NCBI GenBank assembly: GCA_018241685.1 | Contig: JAFEDJ010000013.1 | Coordinates: 62,001-126,000, forward strand | DNA from: Pseudomonadota bacterium | GTDB lineage: Bacteria > Pseudomonadota > Gammaproteobacteria > Burkholderiales > Rhodocyclaceae | Reading direction: 5' to 3' | Length of the DNA: 64,000 bases | Part shown: one piece after another, positions 1 through 11,498 of the stretch | Layout: each line of letters starts with the position of its first letter | Numbering within the stretch: the first letter of the stretch is position 1 | Program-made: the position numbers and the translations under genes | Notes under the pieces: model-generated | The model's database searches: none | What the model saw: the letters and a program-made list of their open reading frames with translations, nothing else | Told to the model about the DNA's origin: nothing

Positions 1-346
1 TCGCCTCAAGCGCGTCAGCGAGGATGGACGGACGACGGTGCCCACCGCTCTTCAGCTCCCCCTCGCCGAGGCGCAGGTAGTCGCCGAGCTTCAGTCCATC
101 CGCCAGGCGATGCAGGGTTTCCTGGCGGACCAGGTTGGCGCGCAGGCGCGACATGTCCCCTTCGCGCAGCTCGCTGAAACGGCCGAACAGGGCCACCGCA
201 GTCACGCAGTTGAGGACGCTGTCGCCGAGGAACTCCAGCCGCTCGTTATGGGGAGAGCCGAAGCTACGGTGGGTCAGCGCCTGCTCCAGCAATTCAATTC
301 GGGAAAAGCGATGGCCGATGGCCTGCTGCAACACATCCAGCTTCAT
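1..346 (-). CDS. rnc: Ribonuclease III, N-terminal part (cut by window edge)
   Basis: Double-strand-specific endoribonuclease that processes rRNA precursors and structured mRNAs in the cytoplasm. The 115 codons visible start at ATG 346 and include the family signature [11 protein letters not shown], which holds the first acidic metal ligands, preceded by LTHRSF. The rest of the nuclease domain and the dsRNA-binding domain lie outside the window. It is the last gene seen of the lepA-lepB-DUF4845-rnc run, six bases downstream of the DUF4845 stop, an arrangement common in betaproteobacteria. Identification is strong although the gene is truncated. Confidence 0.93.
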   Translation of the reverse strand, partial: MKLDVLQQAIGHRFSRIELLEQALTHRSFGSPHNERLEFLGDSVLNCVTAVALFGRFSELREGDMSRLRANLVRQETLHRLADGLKLGDYLRLGEGELKSGGHRRPSILADALEA

Positions 347-352
347 GACGGA

Positions 353-721
353 TTACTTGCTGGCCGAACGAACAGAGAAGTCGACGACCAAGCTGACATT
401 GGAAACCAGCGGGACCTTGCGGGAGTAATCCACGGAGATGACGACGTGGCCGTTCTCCTTGGTGATGTCGAGATCCGCGGCGGTCACGCTGGAAATATCG
501 TCGACGCTGGCGCGCTTGGAGAAATCGCTACGCAACTGGGACACCGTTGCGGTCATCGGATCCGCACCCGAAGCCACTGCGGAGATGGCCCGCTTGATGC
601 CGAAGTACTCGCTGACCACCGGCACCATCTTGAAAGCCACCAACAAGCAGGCGCCCAACAGGGCCCCGACAAGAAGCACGCCGATCAGGCTGAGGCCCGA
701 CTGTCTCGTTCGCGTCATCAT
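353..721 (-). CDS. DUF4845 single-pass membrane protein
   Basis: Small protein (122 aa) with an N-terminal hydrophobic segment at about residues 9-30 (LSLIGVLLVGALLGACLLVA) and a mixed alpha/beta remainder, matching the DUF4845 family found between lepB and rnc in beta- and gammaproteobacteria. No biochemical role is established for the family. Its ATG overlaps the TAA stop of lepB by one base, so the two are translationally coupled. The N-terminus resembles a type IV pilin-like or signal-anchor segment, but no cleavage site is evident. Function unknown; family assignment rests on size, position and topology. Confidence 0.75.
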   Translation of the reverse strand: MMTRTRQSGLSLIGVLLVGALLGACLLVAFKMVPVVSEYFGIKRAISAVASGADPMTATVSQLRSDFSKRASVDDISSVTAADLDITKENGHVVISVDYSRKVPLVSNVSLVVDFSVRSASK

Positions 722-1509
722 TAATGGAAGCTACCGATACGTTTGAGATCGCTGAAGTTGAACCAGATGAAGAAGGCCTTGCCGACGATGTTCTCCTCCG
801 GCACGAAGCCCCAACCGCGGCTGTCGAAGCTGCCGTCCCGGTTATCACCCATCATGAAGTAATGACCAGCAGGTACGGTGCAGGACACGCCGCGACTAGT
901 ATAGGTGCAGTTTTCCCGGAACGGGTACTGGGTGATCTGGGAAACGAAGGCTGGCGCCTCGTTCTCGACGATGATGCTGTGCTCTACGTCACCGAGCTTC
1001 TCGGTAAAACGCGGCGAGTAATACAGGCGATCGGCATGCAGGTAGTCACCGGCAGGCTGCTGCGGCATTGCCTCACCATTGATGGTCAGCTTCTTGTCGA
1101 AGTATTCCACCTTGTCACCCGGCAGGCCGACAACCCGCTTGATGTAGTCCAGAGATGGATCGCCGGGGAAACGGAAGACCATCACATCACCGCGCTTGGG
1201 CTCATTGACGGCAATCACCTTCTTATTGATGACCGGCAGGCGGATGCCGTAGGTCCATTTGTTCACGAGGATGAAGTCGCCGACCAGCAGCGTCGGGATC
1301 ATCGAGCCGGACGGGATCTTGAACGGTTCGACGACGAAAGAGCGCAGGCAGAACACCACCAGGATCACCGGGAAGAAACTCGCCCCGTACTCTACCCACC
1401 AAGGCGACTTGGCCCCGACCGCCCGCCGCCTGCTGGCCACGAAATAGTCGAGGGCCCACAGGGCGCCGCTGAGCACCAACAGACCAAACAGAATCAACGC
1501 GAAATTCAC
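721..1509 (-). CDS. lepB: Signal peptidase I
   Basis: Membrane-bound serine protease that removes signal peptides from exported proteins at the periplasmic face. The 262-aa protein starts with GTG and has two N-terminal hydrophobic segments (about residues 1-21 and 44-60). The catalytic serine sits in PSGSMIPT (Ser69) and the general-base lysine in YIKRVVGLPGD (Lys124). The late box GDNRDGSFDSRGWG is also present. It lies 30 bases downstream of lepA in the same operon, the usual lepA-lepB pairing. Length is typical for betaproteobacterial enzymes. Confidence 0.96.
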   Translation of the reverse strand: MNFALILFGLLVLSGALWALDYFVASRRRAVGAKSPWWVEYGASFFPVILVVFCLRSFVVEPFKIPSGSMIPTLLVGDFILVNKWTYGIRLPVINKKVIAVNEPKRGDVMVFRFPGDPSLDYIKRVVGLPGDKVEYFDKKLTINGEAMPQQPAGDYLHADRLYYSPRFTEKLGDVEHSIIVENEAPAFVSQITQYPFRENCTYTSRGVSCTVPAGHYFMMGDNRDGSFDSRGWGFVPEENIVGKAFFIWFNFSDLKRIGSFH

Positions 1510-1539
1510 GCCTGCACTCCCGAACCGGCCATCAGCCGG

Positions 1540-3345
<1,806 letters not shown>

Positions 3346-3405
3346 GAAAAAGGGTGCCGGTGGGCACCCTGAATAAATTTTGTTTGCCTGGCAAAGACTT
3401 GGATT

Positions 3406-3657
3406 CTAACCGATACGCCGGAAATGAGCACGGACCGCCGCTTCGTCGAGGAAGTAATGGCACAGTTCGGTCTCGCCCGCCAGCACCACCGGAACCTTTT
3501 CGCTCCACACTTCCTCGAGCTCGGGAAAGGCATCCACGTCCACCACCTCAATGACAAAGCCCAGTTCCTGCTGCAACGGCGCCAGCGCATCGACGAGATC
3601 GTGGCACAAATGGCACCACTCCCGGCTCAGGACAGTCAGCGTGCGTTCAGCGCTCAA
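3406..3657 (-). CDS. Glutaredoxin-family (DUF836-type) thiol protein
   Basis: Small thioredoxin-fold protein (83 aa) with the redox motif CHLC near the N-terminus (REWCHLCHDLVDAL) and the cis-Pro region KVPVVLAG. It begins with TTG, the only initiator near the first strand of the fold. A GGTGAG element lies about six bases upstream, inside the last codons of mucD, so the two genes overlap by 11 bases. The position between mucD and lepA is conserved in betaproteobacteria. A specific substrate is not known; a role in thiol redox during envelope stress is only suggested by the operon. Confidence 0.8.
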   Translation of the reverse strand: MSAERTLTVLSREWCHLCHDLVDALAPLQQELGFVIEVVDVDAFPELEEVWSEKVPVVLAGETELCHYFLDEAAVRAHFRRIG

Positions 3658-5080
3658 TCGTTCTCACCGGCACAAAGGTCTGGAAGTCGCCGCGCAACAC
3701 CAGCAGGGTCACGGTTTGCCCCGCCTCGAGGCCGGCGACGACCTTGTTGAAATGATCCACGGAGCGGATGTCGGTACGCCCGCCCTTCACCACCAGCGCC
3801 AGGATCGCATCGCCGGACTGGATCTCGGAAGCCCGCGCCGATGCACTGCGCAGCGCGTCGACGACCACCCCACCACCGGAAAAGCGCACATCACGCTTCT
3901 GGTCCGCAGTGGGCTCGACGACCAGGATACCCAGCTTGTTCGGCGAGGAATCCGGCCGGGCGACCTTGGCCGCAATCTTGCGCGCCTTGTCGTCGGGCAA
4001 CTCGGCCACCACCACGGAGAGATCACGCGTCGCGCCCTTGCGCCACACCTGCAGAGGAACCTTACTACCCGGTCGGGTGCTGCCGACGGCCCGCGGCAGA
4101 TCGCCCGACACGCCAATCGTCCGGCTATCGAAACGCAGGATGATATCCCCCTGCTCGATACCGGCCTTCTCCGCCGGGCTACCTTTTTCAACGGAGCTCA
4201 CCAGCGCGCCGACCGGCTTGCCCAGCCCGAAGCTGTCGGCCAACTCACGGGACACTTCCTGGATGACGACACCGACGCGCCCGCGCTGCACGCGGCCATT
4301 GCTGCGCAACTGGCTCTGCACCTCCATCGCCACATCAATGGGAATCGCGAAAGACAGGCCCATGAAACCACCGGTGCGGCTGTAGATCTGGGAATTCATC
4401 CCGACGACCTCGCCCTTCATGTTGAACAGCGGCCCACCCGAGTTGCCGGGATTGATCGCTACGTCCGTCTGGATGAAGGGCACGAAACTTTCCTGCGGCA
4501 GGGCACGCCCCTTGGCGCTGACGATACCGGCCGTCACCGAATTCTCAAATCCGAAAGGCGAACCGATAGCCACGACCCAGTCGCCAACCCTCAACCTAGC
4601 CGGGTCACCAAGCGTCACCTTGGGCAGGCCAGTGGCTTCGATTTTCAGCAGCGCCACATCACTGCGCGGATCCGCCCCCATCAAGCGGGCCCTGAACTCG
4701 CGCTTGTCCGTCAGCTTGACGACAATCTCGTCTGCACCTTCCACAACGTGCGCATTGGTCAGCACATAGCCATCCGGAGACACGATGAAACCAGACCCGA
4801 GGGAACGGTTGTCCGGCTCAATCCGCGGTGCGCCCGGATGACGGGGAACGAAGCGCCGGAAGAAATCGAACATCGGGTCGTCTTCATCCAAGCTCGGCAC
4901 CGGCCCTTTGCCCGGCCGTACCGCCTGGGTGGTGCTGATATTGACGACCGCCATGCCCTGACGCTCGGCCAGCTCGGCGAAATCCGGTAGATCCCGCGAC
5001 AACGCTATCACCGGCACACCACCAACCAGCAGGCACCCCGCCACCAGCAAGGCACGGCAACAACGGAGCATCACCTTCAT
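3647..5080 (-). CDS. mucD: Periplasmic serine protease of the DegQ/MucD family
   Basis: Do-type quality-control protease that degrades or refolds misfolded periplasmic proteins. The 477-aa protein has a signal peptide (MKVMLRCCRALLVAGCLLVG). It has the triad His in NAHVVEGA, Asp in RSDVALLKI and Ser in GNSGGPLFN, and two C-terminal PDZ domains (about residues 280-370 and 390-470). I chose ATG 5080 because it overlaps the rseC stop as ATGA and lies 10 bases after a GGGAG element. A start nine bases earlier (5089) is also possible. It belongs to the rpoE-rseABC-mucD stress operon. Confidence 0.94.
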   Translation of the reverse strand: MKVMLRCCRALLVAGCLLVGGVPVIALSRDLPDFAELAERQGMAVVNISTTQAVRPGKGPVPSLDEDDPMFDFFRRFVPRHPGAPRIEPDNRSLGSGFIVSPDGYVLTNAHVVEGADEIVVKLTDKREFRARLMGADPRSDVALLKIEATGLPKVTLGDPARLRVGDWVVAIGSPFGFENSVTAGIVSAKGRALPQESFVPFIQTDVAINPGNSGGPLFNMKGEVVGMNSQIYSRTGGFMGLSFAIPIDVAMEVQSQLRSNGRVQRGRVGVVIQEVSRELADSFGLGKPVGALVSSVEKGSPAEKAGIEQGDIILRFDSRTIGVSGDLPRAVGSTRPGSKVPLQVWRKGATRDLSVVVAELPDDKARKIAAKVARPDSSPNKLGILVVEPTADQKRDVRFSGGGVVVDALRSASARASEIQSGDAILALVVKGGRTDIRSVDHFNKVVAGLEAGQTVTLLVLRGDFQTFVPVRTIER

Positions 5081-5532
5081 TGTCCGCATGCTCCCGCCTG
5101 GTCCGACGCCCCACGCACCAGGTGCATGGGCAAATCCTGCTGCAGGCCACGACTCCGCTGACGCCCCCACGCGGCCGCCACCAGACCACCGACCAAGGCC
5201 CCCAGCGCGGCCATCAGATCGGCATTACCGCCCGGGGCCGCAACAGCTCCGCATGTGGCCCCGGCGATGACGCCCAGCACTGGCCAACCATACGCATACA
5301 GCGCCGCCTGCAGTGGCACGCGATCGTCAATGACGACACCGACGGACTCACCAGGATGCGCCTCGATGTCATTGACCACTCTCACGCTCCGACTGATCGG
5401 CGCCATTGGCCGAGCCAGATTGACGCCACCGCAGCCACCCGGCTCGTTGCAGCGACCGCAGCCCTGGGCCACGGACACATCCACCCACGCATAGCCTGCA
5501 TCCAGCCGCTGGACGACACCATTGACCCGCAT
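5077..5532 (-). CDS. rseC: SoxR-reducing system/RseC family membrane protein
   Basis: RseC modulates sigma-E activity and takes part in SoxR reduction in other proteobacteria. The 151-aa protein has the N-terminal cysteine-rich segment QGCGRCNEPGGCGG, followed by a predicted beta domain and two hydrophobic segments at about residues 76-95 and 104-122. It overlaps rseB by one base (TGATG) and mucD by four (ATGA), so translation is coupled through the operon. Cysteine pattern, two membrane spans and place in the operon support the call. Confidence 0.88.
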   Translation of the reverse strand: MRVNGVVQRLDAGYAWVDVSVAQGCGRCNEPGGCGGVNLARPMAPISRSVRVVNDIEAHPGESVGVVIDDRVPLQAALYAYGWPVLGVIAGATCGAVAAPGGNADLMAALGALVGGLVAAAWGRQRSRGLQQDLPMHLVRGASDQAGACGQ

Positions 5533-6497
5533 CAGCGCTTCCGCATCTCCACGCCATCGGCAATACGCACCAGCGCCTGCTGCGGAACCTCACCCAGCAC
5601 TGTGATGAGGTGATCCGACACCGTTCTGCGGAAGATGTTGAACGCCCCGGACGAACTCATCCCACTCTGCAGGTTGCTCTTGGCCGGCATAGGCTCGATG
5701 AACACGGAAATCGCCGCGAGACCGTCGGAAAACACCACGTGATAAGCCTCGCCACGCTCCTTTCGCCCCTGGCGGGCCACCGAGACAACCTGCCTGAAAC
5801 CGGGGATGGAATTCTTGAAAACCCAACCTGTATCCTCGACCTTCACATCACTGCCACGCGCATTGACCACTTTCCAGTCGCTCGAACGCACGAAGCGGGG
5901 CTTGACCTTGTCCTTGTCGAAAGGCGCGCCCACCTGGACTTCGGTGAAGGCGAACTGCTCGATGTTCTCCCCCTTCTCGCCGACCAGACGTGCACGCAGC
6001 AGCAGGCCCGAGCCCACATCGGCCCAGAACTGGTGGCCAAAGCGCATGTCGTCCTTGGGTTCAAGGATGATCTGCTGGCTCTCCATGCCGACGATACGGA
6101 CCACCTCACCCTTGCGGATGCGATAGTGTTCGGCCAGCGCGCTGGGAGATTGCGGCAGACGTGCAGGAAAACTGCGGCGCGCCGTCGATTGGTCAATGAT
6201 CAGGAGCTTCTGGTCAGGCAGGAAGCACTGCACCTCTTCGTTGTTACGCACAACTTCGCGCGGGCTACCGTCGAGAGCTTCAAGCTTCTCGTATTCGCCG
6301 CTGCCGTCCACCAGATGGGCAATGCGCGATGTCTCGACATTCTTGCCGCTCTGGTAGGTGAAAGTGCCCGTGTAATTGAGCTTGTGGGCCGCATTGGAGA
6401 TGCGGGCAAGCCAGCTGAGCGGATCTGTCGGAACGTCGGCCAGGGCGGAGCCACTCCATGCCCCCAGCGCCACCAGGCAACAGAAAAGATGCTTCAT
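5532..6497 (-). CDS. rseB: Sigma-E regulatory protein MucB/RseB
   Basis: Periplasmic protein that binds the anti-sigma factor RseA and shields it from proteolysis until envelope stress or mislocalised lipoproteins displace it. The 321-aa protein has a signal peptide (ends near SGSALA, residue 20). It then shows the LolA-like large domain (LNYTGTFTYQSG, SRIAHLVDGSGEYEKL) and the smaller C-terminal domain. Its start overlaps the rseA stop by four bases. Length and motifs match the MucB/RseB family. Confidence 0.93.
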   Translation of the reverse strand: MKHLFCCLVALGAWSGSALADVPTDPLSWLARISNAAHKLNYTGTFTYQSGKNVETSRIAHLVDGSGEYEKLEALDGSPREVVRNNEEVQCFLPDQKLLIIDQSTARRSFPARLPQSPSALAEHYRIRKGEVVRIVGMESQQIILEPKDDMRFGHQFWADVGSGLLLRARLVGEKGENIEQFAFTEVQVGAPFDKDKVKPRFVRSSDWKVVNARGSDVKVEDTGWVFKNSIPGFRQVVSVARQGRKERGEAYHVVFSDGLAAISVFIEPMPAKSNLQSGMSSSGAFNIFRRTVSDHLITVLGEVPQQALVRIADGVEMRKR

Positions 6498-7030
6498 CGC
6501 TGGCTGGCCACCTGGGTATCCGAGACGGTACGCACATACAGGGCCACGCCCGGCATGGCCGCTGACGGCGCCATTGCCTGATGGGCGAACAGATATTCAC
6601 GTTCCGACGTTTCGCTGTTGGCGGCCAGCTTGGCCGGCGCCCGGTCCAGCGCCACCGCCGCAACGGGAGCCTTCTTGGCCTGGGCCATCTGCATGGCATC
6701 CTGCCCGGAACCGTTCAGGTTCATCGCCACCCAGCCAACAGCCGCCACCCCCATCACCGACGCAGCGATCGGCATCAGATGACGGCCCCAACCCCCACCG
6801 ATCTCACGCTTCGCCGGTGCAAGAACGGTAGGTTCGTCATCCAGGCACAGCATCACGTTACGAGTGAAATCCGACGACAGGACTTGCTCATCGCGCAATA
6901 GATCTCCGATCAGGCAATAGTTCTCCCACTCCTGACGCAATGCACCGTCCCGCTTCAGGGAATCGAACATCCGCGCCGTCGCGTGCTCATCGAGCGCGCC
7001 GTCGAGCAGGGCAGAAACCTTTTCTTTCAT
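6494..7030 (-). CDS. rseA: Anti-sigma-E factor RseA
   Basis: Inner-membrane anti-sigma factor that holds RpoE inactive. The 178-aa protein starts with the typical cytoplasmic sigma-binding domain (MKEKVSALLDGALDEHATARM, with LLRDEQVLSSDF). It has one transmembrane segment at about residues 91-110 (MPIAASVMGVAAVGWVAMNL) and a short periplasmic tail. It starts five bases after the rpoE stop and overlaps rseB by four bases, so sigma and anti-sigma factors are made together. Confidence 0.92.
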   Translation of the reverse strand: MKEKVSALLDGALDEHATARMFDSLKRDGALRQEWENYCLIGDLLRDEQVLSSDFTRNVMLCLDDEPTVLAPAKREIGGGWGRHLMPIAASVMGVAAVGWVAMNLNGSGQDAMQMAQAKKAPVAAVALDRAPAKLAANSETSEREYLFAHQAMAPSAAMPGVALYVRTVSDTQVASQR

Positions 7031-7034
7031 CGTC

Positions 7035-7634
7035 TTACCACCTTTTATTCGGAGCCGTATCGAGCAACGGCTTGAGCTTTTCAGAAATTGCTTCCCGCGC
7101 GCGGAAAATCCGCGAACGGACCGTGCCGATAGGGCACTCCATGATCGTGGCGATCTCCTCGTAACTCAGGCCTTCGATCTCGCGCAGGACTATCGCCGTT
7201 CTCAATTCTTCAGGCAGCGCCTCCATGGCCACATTGACGGTGTCGCCAATCTGTTTGGTCATCAGCAGGCGTTCCGGCGTATTGATGTCTCGAAGCTGGT
7301 CCCCTTCCTCAAAAGTCTCTGCCTCTTCGGAATCGAAATCGGTCGTGGTGGGCGCGCGCCGCCCCTGTGAAACGAGAAAATTCTTGGCCGTGTTGATCCC
7401 GATGCGATAAAGCCACGTGTAAAAAGCGCTGTCCCCACGAAACGATGGCAAGGCGCGATAGGCCTTGATGAACGTCTCCTGGGCGACATCCTCTACTTCG
7501 GCTGGATCTCGGATCAATCTCGACAACAGGCGGGCAAGCTTGCGCTGATACTTGGAAACCAGCAGGCCAAACGCCTGCTTGTCGCCGCGCTGCACACGCT
7601 CGACCAACTGCTGGTCAATTTCGCGATCGCTCAT
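7035..7634 (-). CDS. rpoE: RNA polymerase sigma-E factor (RpoE/AlgU)
   Basis: ECF sigma factor directing the envelope-stress regulon. The 199-aa protein has the sigma-2 region (VEDVAQETFIKAYRALPSF) and the sigma-4 helix-turn-helix (LSYEEIATIMECPIGTVRSR). The chosen ATG (MSDREIDQQLVERVQ) matches the family N-terminus; an upstream extension of 25 residues in the same frame has no family similarity. It is the first gene of the rseABC-mucD operon and is preceded by a promoter of its own type (7729-7756). Confidence 0.96.
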   Translation of the reverse strand: MSDREIDQQLVERVQRGDKQAFGLLVSKYQRKLARLLSRLIRDPAEVEDVAQETFIKAYRALPSFRGDSAFYTWLYRIGINTAKNFLVSQGRRAPTTTDFDSEEAETFEEGDQLRDINTPERLLMTKQIGDTVNVAMEALPEELRTAIVLREIEGLSYEEIATIMECPIGTVRSRIFRAREAISEKLKPLLDTAPNKRW

Positions 7635-7728
7635 GGTCGGGAAACAAATATCTTCGTAGTCGTGACCTGAAGGGTCACCGGCCCAGAAGTATATCCCGAG
7701 AGCCGCCAAAACCTGGCCAAAGTACCTC

Positions 7729-7756
7729 CTAGACCCTGCTGCATCCGTATAGTTCA
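7729..7756 (-). promoter_or_regulatory. Sigma-E-type promoter upstream of rpoE
   Basis: On the minus strand TGAACTA (-35, 7756-7750) and TCTAG (-10, 7733-7729) are separated by 16 bases. This follows the sigma-E consensus GAACTT-N16-TCTRA closely and resembles the autoregulated E. coli rpoE promoter in both hexamers and in the TAC following the -35 box. Transcription would begin about 90 bases before the rpoE ATG. The implied autoregulatory loop is inferred; the motif is seen directly. Confidence 0.72.
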
Positions 7757-7841
7757 GTCGTCCTCAGGGTTGTTTTGCGACTAACTGCACGTGCTATAGT
7801 CGGCCCTTCGCAAAACAGCCCACCGCGGCAATCCCACCGAA

Positions 7842-9455
7842 GTGACCGCTTTTGACGTGCTCATTCTGGGCAGTGGCCTGGCCGGACAATCCCTGGCCCT
7901 GCGCCTGGCAGACAAACTCAAGATCGCCCTCGTTACCAAACGCTCCCTCGAAGACAGCGCCAGCGCCTGGGCCCAGGGCGGCATCGCCGCAGTTCTCGAC
8001 CCCGCCGACGACACCGAAGCCCATGTGTCCGACACCCATACCGCTGGCGCCGGCCTGTGCTCCGACAGCGCCACACGCTTCGTCGTCGAGAACGGTCCCC
8101 GCGCAATCCACTGGCTGATCGAACACGGCGTCCCCTTCACCGCCGACTCCAGCACCTCCATCGGCTATCACCTGACCCGCGAAGGCGGCCACAGCCACCG
8201 GCGCATCATCCATGCCGCCGATGCCACCGGCGCCGCGGTACAGGCCACACTGACCGAACAGGTCCGCCGCCACCCGAACATCACGATCCTCGAGCAGCAC
8301 ATCGCCATCGACCTCATCACCGGCACCAAGGTCGGACGCTCGGATGAAGGCTGCCTCGGCGCCTATGTGCTCGACATCGCCAACGACGAGATGCGCACCA
8401 TCGCCGCGCGCCACACGGTGCTGGCCACCGGCGGCACCGGCAAGGTCTACCTGTACACGACCAACCCCGACACCGCGACCGGCGATGGCGTGGCAATGGC
8501 ATGGCGCGCCGGCTGCAGGGTCGCCAACATGGAATTCATCCAGTTCCACCCGACCTGCCTCTACCACCCGCAAGCCAAGTCCTTTCTGATCTCCGAGGCC
8601 GTACGCGGCGAAGGCGGCGTGCTGCGCCGCCCTGACGGCAGCCGCTTCATGCAGGATCACGACCCGCGCCTGGAACTCGCCCCCCGTGACGTGGTGGCGC
8701 GTGCAATCGACTTCGAGATGAAGAAGCACGGCCTGGACTGCGTCTTCCTCGACATCAGCCACAAGCCGGCGGATTTCCTGCAGAGCCACTTCCCAAACAT
8801 CTTGGCACGCTGCCTGGAACTGGGCATCGACATCACCCGCCAGCCGATCCCGGTCGTGCCGGCGGCACATTACTCCTGTGGCGGCATCGTCACCGACCTG
8901 CACGCACGCACCGACGTCAAGGGCCTCTACGCGATCGGCGAAAGCGCCTGCACGGGCCTGCATGGCGCCAACCGCCTGGCCAGCAACTCCCTGCTCGAAT
9001 GCCTGGTCTTCAGTGAATCCGCCGCCGCCGACATTCTCGCCAACCCGCGCCCACTGCCCGACAACCTGCCCCAGTGGGACGAAAGCCGTGTAACGGACGC
9101 CGATGAGACGATCGTCATCTCCCACAACTGGGACGAATTGCGCCGCTTCATGTGGGACTACGTGGGCATCGTGCGGACCAACAAGCGCCTTGAGCGCGCC
9201 CAGCACCGCATCCGCCTGCTGGCGCGAGAGATCGACGAGTACTACAGCAACTTCCGTGTCTCCAACGATCTGATCGAGCTGCGCAACCTTGTCGTCACCG
9301 CCGAACTGATCGTCCGCAGCGCCCTCAAACGCAAGGAAAGCCGTGGCCTGCATTTCAGCCGCGACTACCCGGAAACCCTGTCGACGGCCCGCGATACAAT
9401 CCTTCGTCCACCGCACAAACGAACCTTCGTGCGCGCGCCGCTACCGAGAGACTAG
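7842..9455 (+). CDS. nadB: L-aspartate oxidase
   Basis: Flavoenzyme oxidising L-aspartate to iminoaspartate, the first step of de novo NAD synthesis; NadA uses the product. The 537-aa protein starts at GTG 7842. It shows the FAD-binding motif [17 protein letters not shown], the succinate-dehydrogenase-like segment [15 protein letters not shown], the active-site region [10 protein letters not shown] and the [12 protein letters not shown] box. It is divergent from rpoE, with about 200 bases between the two starts. Confidence 0.96.
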   Translation: MTAFDVLILGSGLAGQSLALRLADKLKIALVTKRSLEDSASAWAQGGIAAVLDPADDTEAHVSDTHTAGAGLCSDSATRFVVENGPRAIHWLIEHGVPFTADSSTSIGYHLTREGGHSHRRIIHAADATGAAVQATLTEQVRRHPNITILEQHIAIDLITGTKVGRSDEGCLGAYVLDIANDEMRTIAARHTVLATGGTGKVYLYTTNPDTATGDGVAMAWRAGCRVANMEFIQFHPTCLYHPQAKSFLISEAVRGEGGVLRRPDGSRFMQDHDPRLELAPRDVVARAIDFEMKKHGLDCVFLDISHKPADFLQSHFPNILARCLELGIDITRQPIPVVPAAHYSCGGIVTDLHARTDVKGLYAIGESACTGLHGANRLASNSLLECLVFSESAAADILANPRPLPDNLPQWDESRVTDADETIVISHNWDELRRFMWDYVGIVRTNKRLERAQHRIRLLAREIDEYYSNFRVSNDLIELRNLVVTAELIVRSALKRKESRGLHFSRDYPETLSTARDTILRPPHKRTFVRAPLPRD

Positions 9456-9889
9456 GGCGGCAAATCCTGCGGGCCCGCCAGACGCATGCGGGCCCGTAAT
9501 CGCAGCCACACCTGTAGTTCCGTCCACGCCTGCGGCGTAAGCTGATCGCGCAACAACATCAGTGCACCGATTTCTCGCTCGCCATCAACCCGCCAGATCA
9601 ACCAGACGGCGGGATACGTCACCACGCTTGCCGGCAGCAGATTCAGCCTGTGCTCCAGTAGCCCATCCGGATCAAAGAGCAGCCCCCCATCCTCCAGCAG
9701 CCCCAGAGGCTCCGGCACTCGACGGCAATGACGCCAGCAATGCCAGCCTGATCCTGCCAGCACCAGCCCCCCGACTGCACTGGCAACTCCCAAACCAAAA
9801 CCGAGCAGAAACGAAAAAGCCGCCGCGAGATGCAGCGCCACAAGAAGCATGGCGAGCAGCCGCGACGGCCTGAACTCAATGACGGTCAT
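9452..9889 (-). CDS. YgfX-like membrane protein
   Basis: Small protein (145 aa) with two hydrophobic segments at about residues 12-45 forming a hairpin, followed by a soluble part containing [16 protein letters not shown]. This layout matches the YgfX/CptA family (DUF1434), whose E. coli member affects cell division and cytoskeletal proteins and pairs with SdhE. No SdhE homologue is adjacent here. The neighbours are nadB (convergent, 4-base overlap of ends) and fabF. Family assignment is by topology and neighbourhood; function here is unknown. Confidence 0.65.
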   Translation of the reverse strand: MTVIEFRPSRLLAMLLVALHLAAAFSFLLGFGLGVASAVGGLVLAGSGWHCWRHCRRVPEPLGLLEDGGLLFDPDGLLEHRLNLLPASVVTYPAVWLIWRVDGEREIGALMLLRDQLTPQAWTELQVWLRLRARMRLAGPQDLPP

Positions 9890-9919
9890 GGACGCGCGGG
9901 TTTCCGTGCGTCCATGTGG

Positions 9920-11155
9920 TCAGATCTTGCGGAACACCAGGGTACCGTTGGTACCACCGAAGCCGAAGTTGTTCTTCATTGCCACGTCGATCTTCATCGG
10001 GCGGGCAACGTTCGCGCAGTAGTCCAGATCGCACTCCGGATCCTGCTCGAAAATATTGATCGTCGGAGGCGACACTTGGTGATATACCGCCAGCGTCGTC
10101 AGCACGGATTCGAGACCGCCCGCACCGCCAAGCAGGTGGCCGGTCATCGACTTGGTGGAATTCACCACCAGCCCCTTGGCGACATCGGCACCGAAGGCCA
10201 GCTTGATAGCCTCGGTTTCGTTCTTGTCACCCAGCGGCGTGGACGTGCCGTGCGCGTTGAGGTACTGCACTTCATCCGGGTTAACACCGGCGTTCTTCAG
10301 CGCGTTAACCATGCTGCGGCGCGGACCATCGGTGTCCGGCGCGGTCATGTGGTAAGCGTCGCCGCTCATGCCGAAACCGGCCAGCTCGGCATAGATACGC
10401 GCACCACGCTTGACCGCGTGCTCGTACTCCTCGAGGACCAGCACGCCAGCCCCCTCGCCCAGCACGAAGCCATCACGATCCTTGTCCCACGGACGACTCG
10501 CTGTGGCGGGATCGTCATTGCGGGTGGACAAGGCCTTGGCAGATGCGAAGCCACCAACCGCCAGCGGCGTGACGGTGGACTCGGCACCGCCGCACACCAT
10601 GACGTCAGCGTCGCCATATTCGATCATCCGGGCACTGGTGCCGATCGCGTGCAGGCCAGTGGTACAGGCCGTGACGATCGCAATGTTCGGCCCCTTCAGA
10701 CCAAACATGATCGACAAATTGCCCGAGATCATGTTGATGATGGTGCCGGGAATGAAGAACGGGGAAATCTTGCGGGGACCGCCGGCGAGGAAGTCGTCGT
10801 GGGTATCCTCAATCATCGGCAGACCGCCGATGCCCGAACCGATGTTGACACCGATCCGGGGGGCATTCTCCTCGGTCACCTCGATGCCCGAGTCACGGAA
10901 AGCCTGGATGCCCGCGGCAAGGCCGTAGTGGATGAAACCATCCATACGACGCGCTTCCTTCGGCGAAAGATAGGCACCAATATCGAAGCCCTTCACTTCA
11001 CCGGCGATTTTCGCCGAGAAGTTCGTGGTATCGAAACGGGTGATTTCACCGATGCCGGAACGACCATTCAGGATGGCGTCCCAGGCTTCAGACACGGTAT
11101 TGCCGACCGGCGAAATAACGCCAAGGCCGGTGACGACGACTCTGCGACGGGTCAA
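9920..11155 (-). CDS. fabF: 3-oxoacyl-ACP synthase II
   Basis: Condensing enzyme elongating acyl-ACP with malonyl-ACP in type II fatty acid synthesis. The 411-aa protein carries the catalytic Cys in TACTTGLHA and the two histidines in [11 protein letters not shown] and [12 protein letters not shown], in the usual thiolase-fold order. It follows acpP by 16 bases and is the last gene of the yceD-rpmF-plsX-fabH-fabD-fabG-acpP-fabF block. Confidence 0.97.
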   Translation of the reverse strand: MTRRRVVVTGLGVISPVGNTVSEAWDAILNGRSGIGEITRFDTTNFSAKIAGEVKGFDIGAYLSPKEARRMDGFIHYGLAAGIQAFRDSGIEVTEENAPRIGVNIGSGIGGLPMIEDTHDDFLAGGPRKISPFFIPGTIINMISGNLSIMFGLKGPNIAIVTACTTGLHAIGTSARMIEYGDADVMVCGGAESTVTPLAVGGFASAKALSTRNDDPATASRPWDKDRDGFVLGEGAGVLVLEEYEHAVKRGARIYAELAGFGMSGDAYHMTAPDTDGPRRSMVNALKNAGVNPDEVQYLNAHGTSTPLGDKNETEAIKLAFGADVAKGLVVNSTKSMTGHLLGGAGGLESVLTTLAVYHQVSPPTINIFEQDPECDLDYCANVARPMKIDVAMKNNFGFGGTNGTLVFRKI

Positions 11156-11171
11156 GGCAGGCTCCGGAAAC

Positions 11172-11411
11172 TTACTTCTTCAGGTGGGCGGTGACGTAGT
11201 CGATCGCTTGCTGAACGCTGGTGATCTTCTCGGCTTCTTCGTCGGGGATCTCGCACTCGAACTCTTCTTCCAGAGCCATCACCAGCTCGACGGTGTCGAG
11301 GGAGTCGGCGCCCAGATCGTCCACGAAGGAGGATTCGTTCTTGATTTCAGATTCGTTGACACCGAGTTGTTCGGCAACGATTTTCTTGACGCGCTGTTCG
11401 ATATTTTCCAT
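11172..11411 (-). CDS. acpP: Acyl carrier protein
   Basis: Acidic 79-aa carrier of growing acyl chains; the phosphopantetheine attachment serine is Ser37 in [13 protein letters not shown]. Length and sequence ([18 protein letters not shown]) are typical. It lies between fabG and fabF; an 87-base gap upstream of the start may hold an internal promoter, as is common before acpP. Confidence 0.98.
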   Translation of the reverse strand: MENIEQRVKKIVAEQLGVNESEIKNESSFVDDLGADSLDTVELVMALEEEFECEIPDEEAEKITSVQQAIDYVTAHLKK

Positions 11412-11498
11412 GTGTTTACTCCTTCCCTGATTACGGGTGTGAATTCAAAAACCTTCGCATTCTACCAAAAACATGCCCCCCCGCCAGCGCGGCGAGGA

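Noticed and set aside
7794..9416. A 540-codon minus-strand frame opposite nadB.
   Set aside because: It is Gly/Val/Ala-rich low-information sequence, fully overlapped by a clear NadB.
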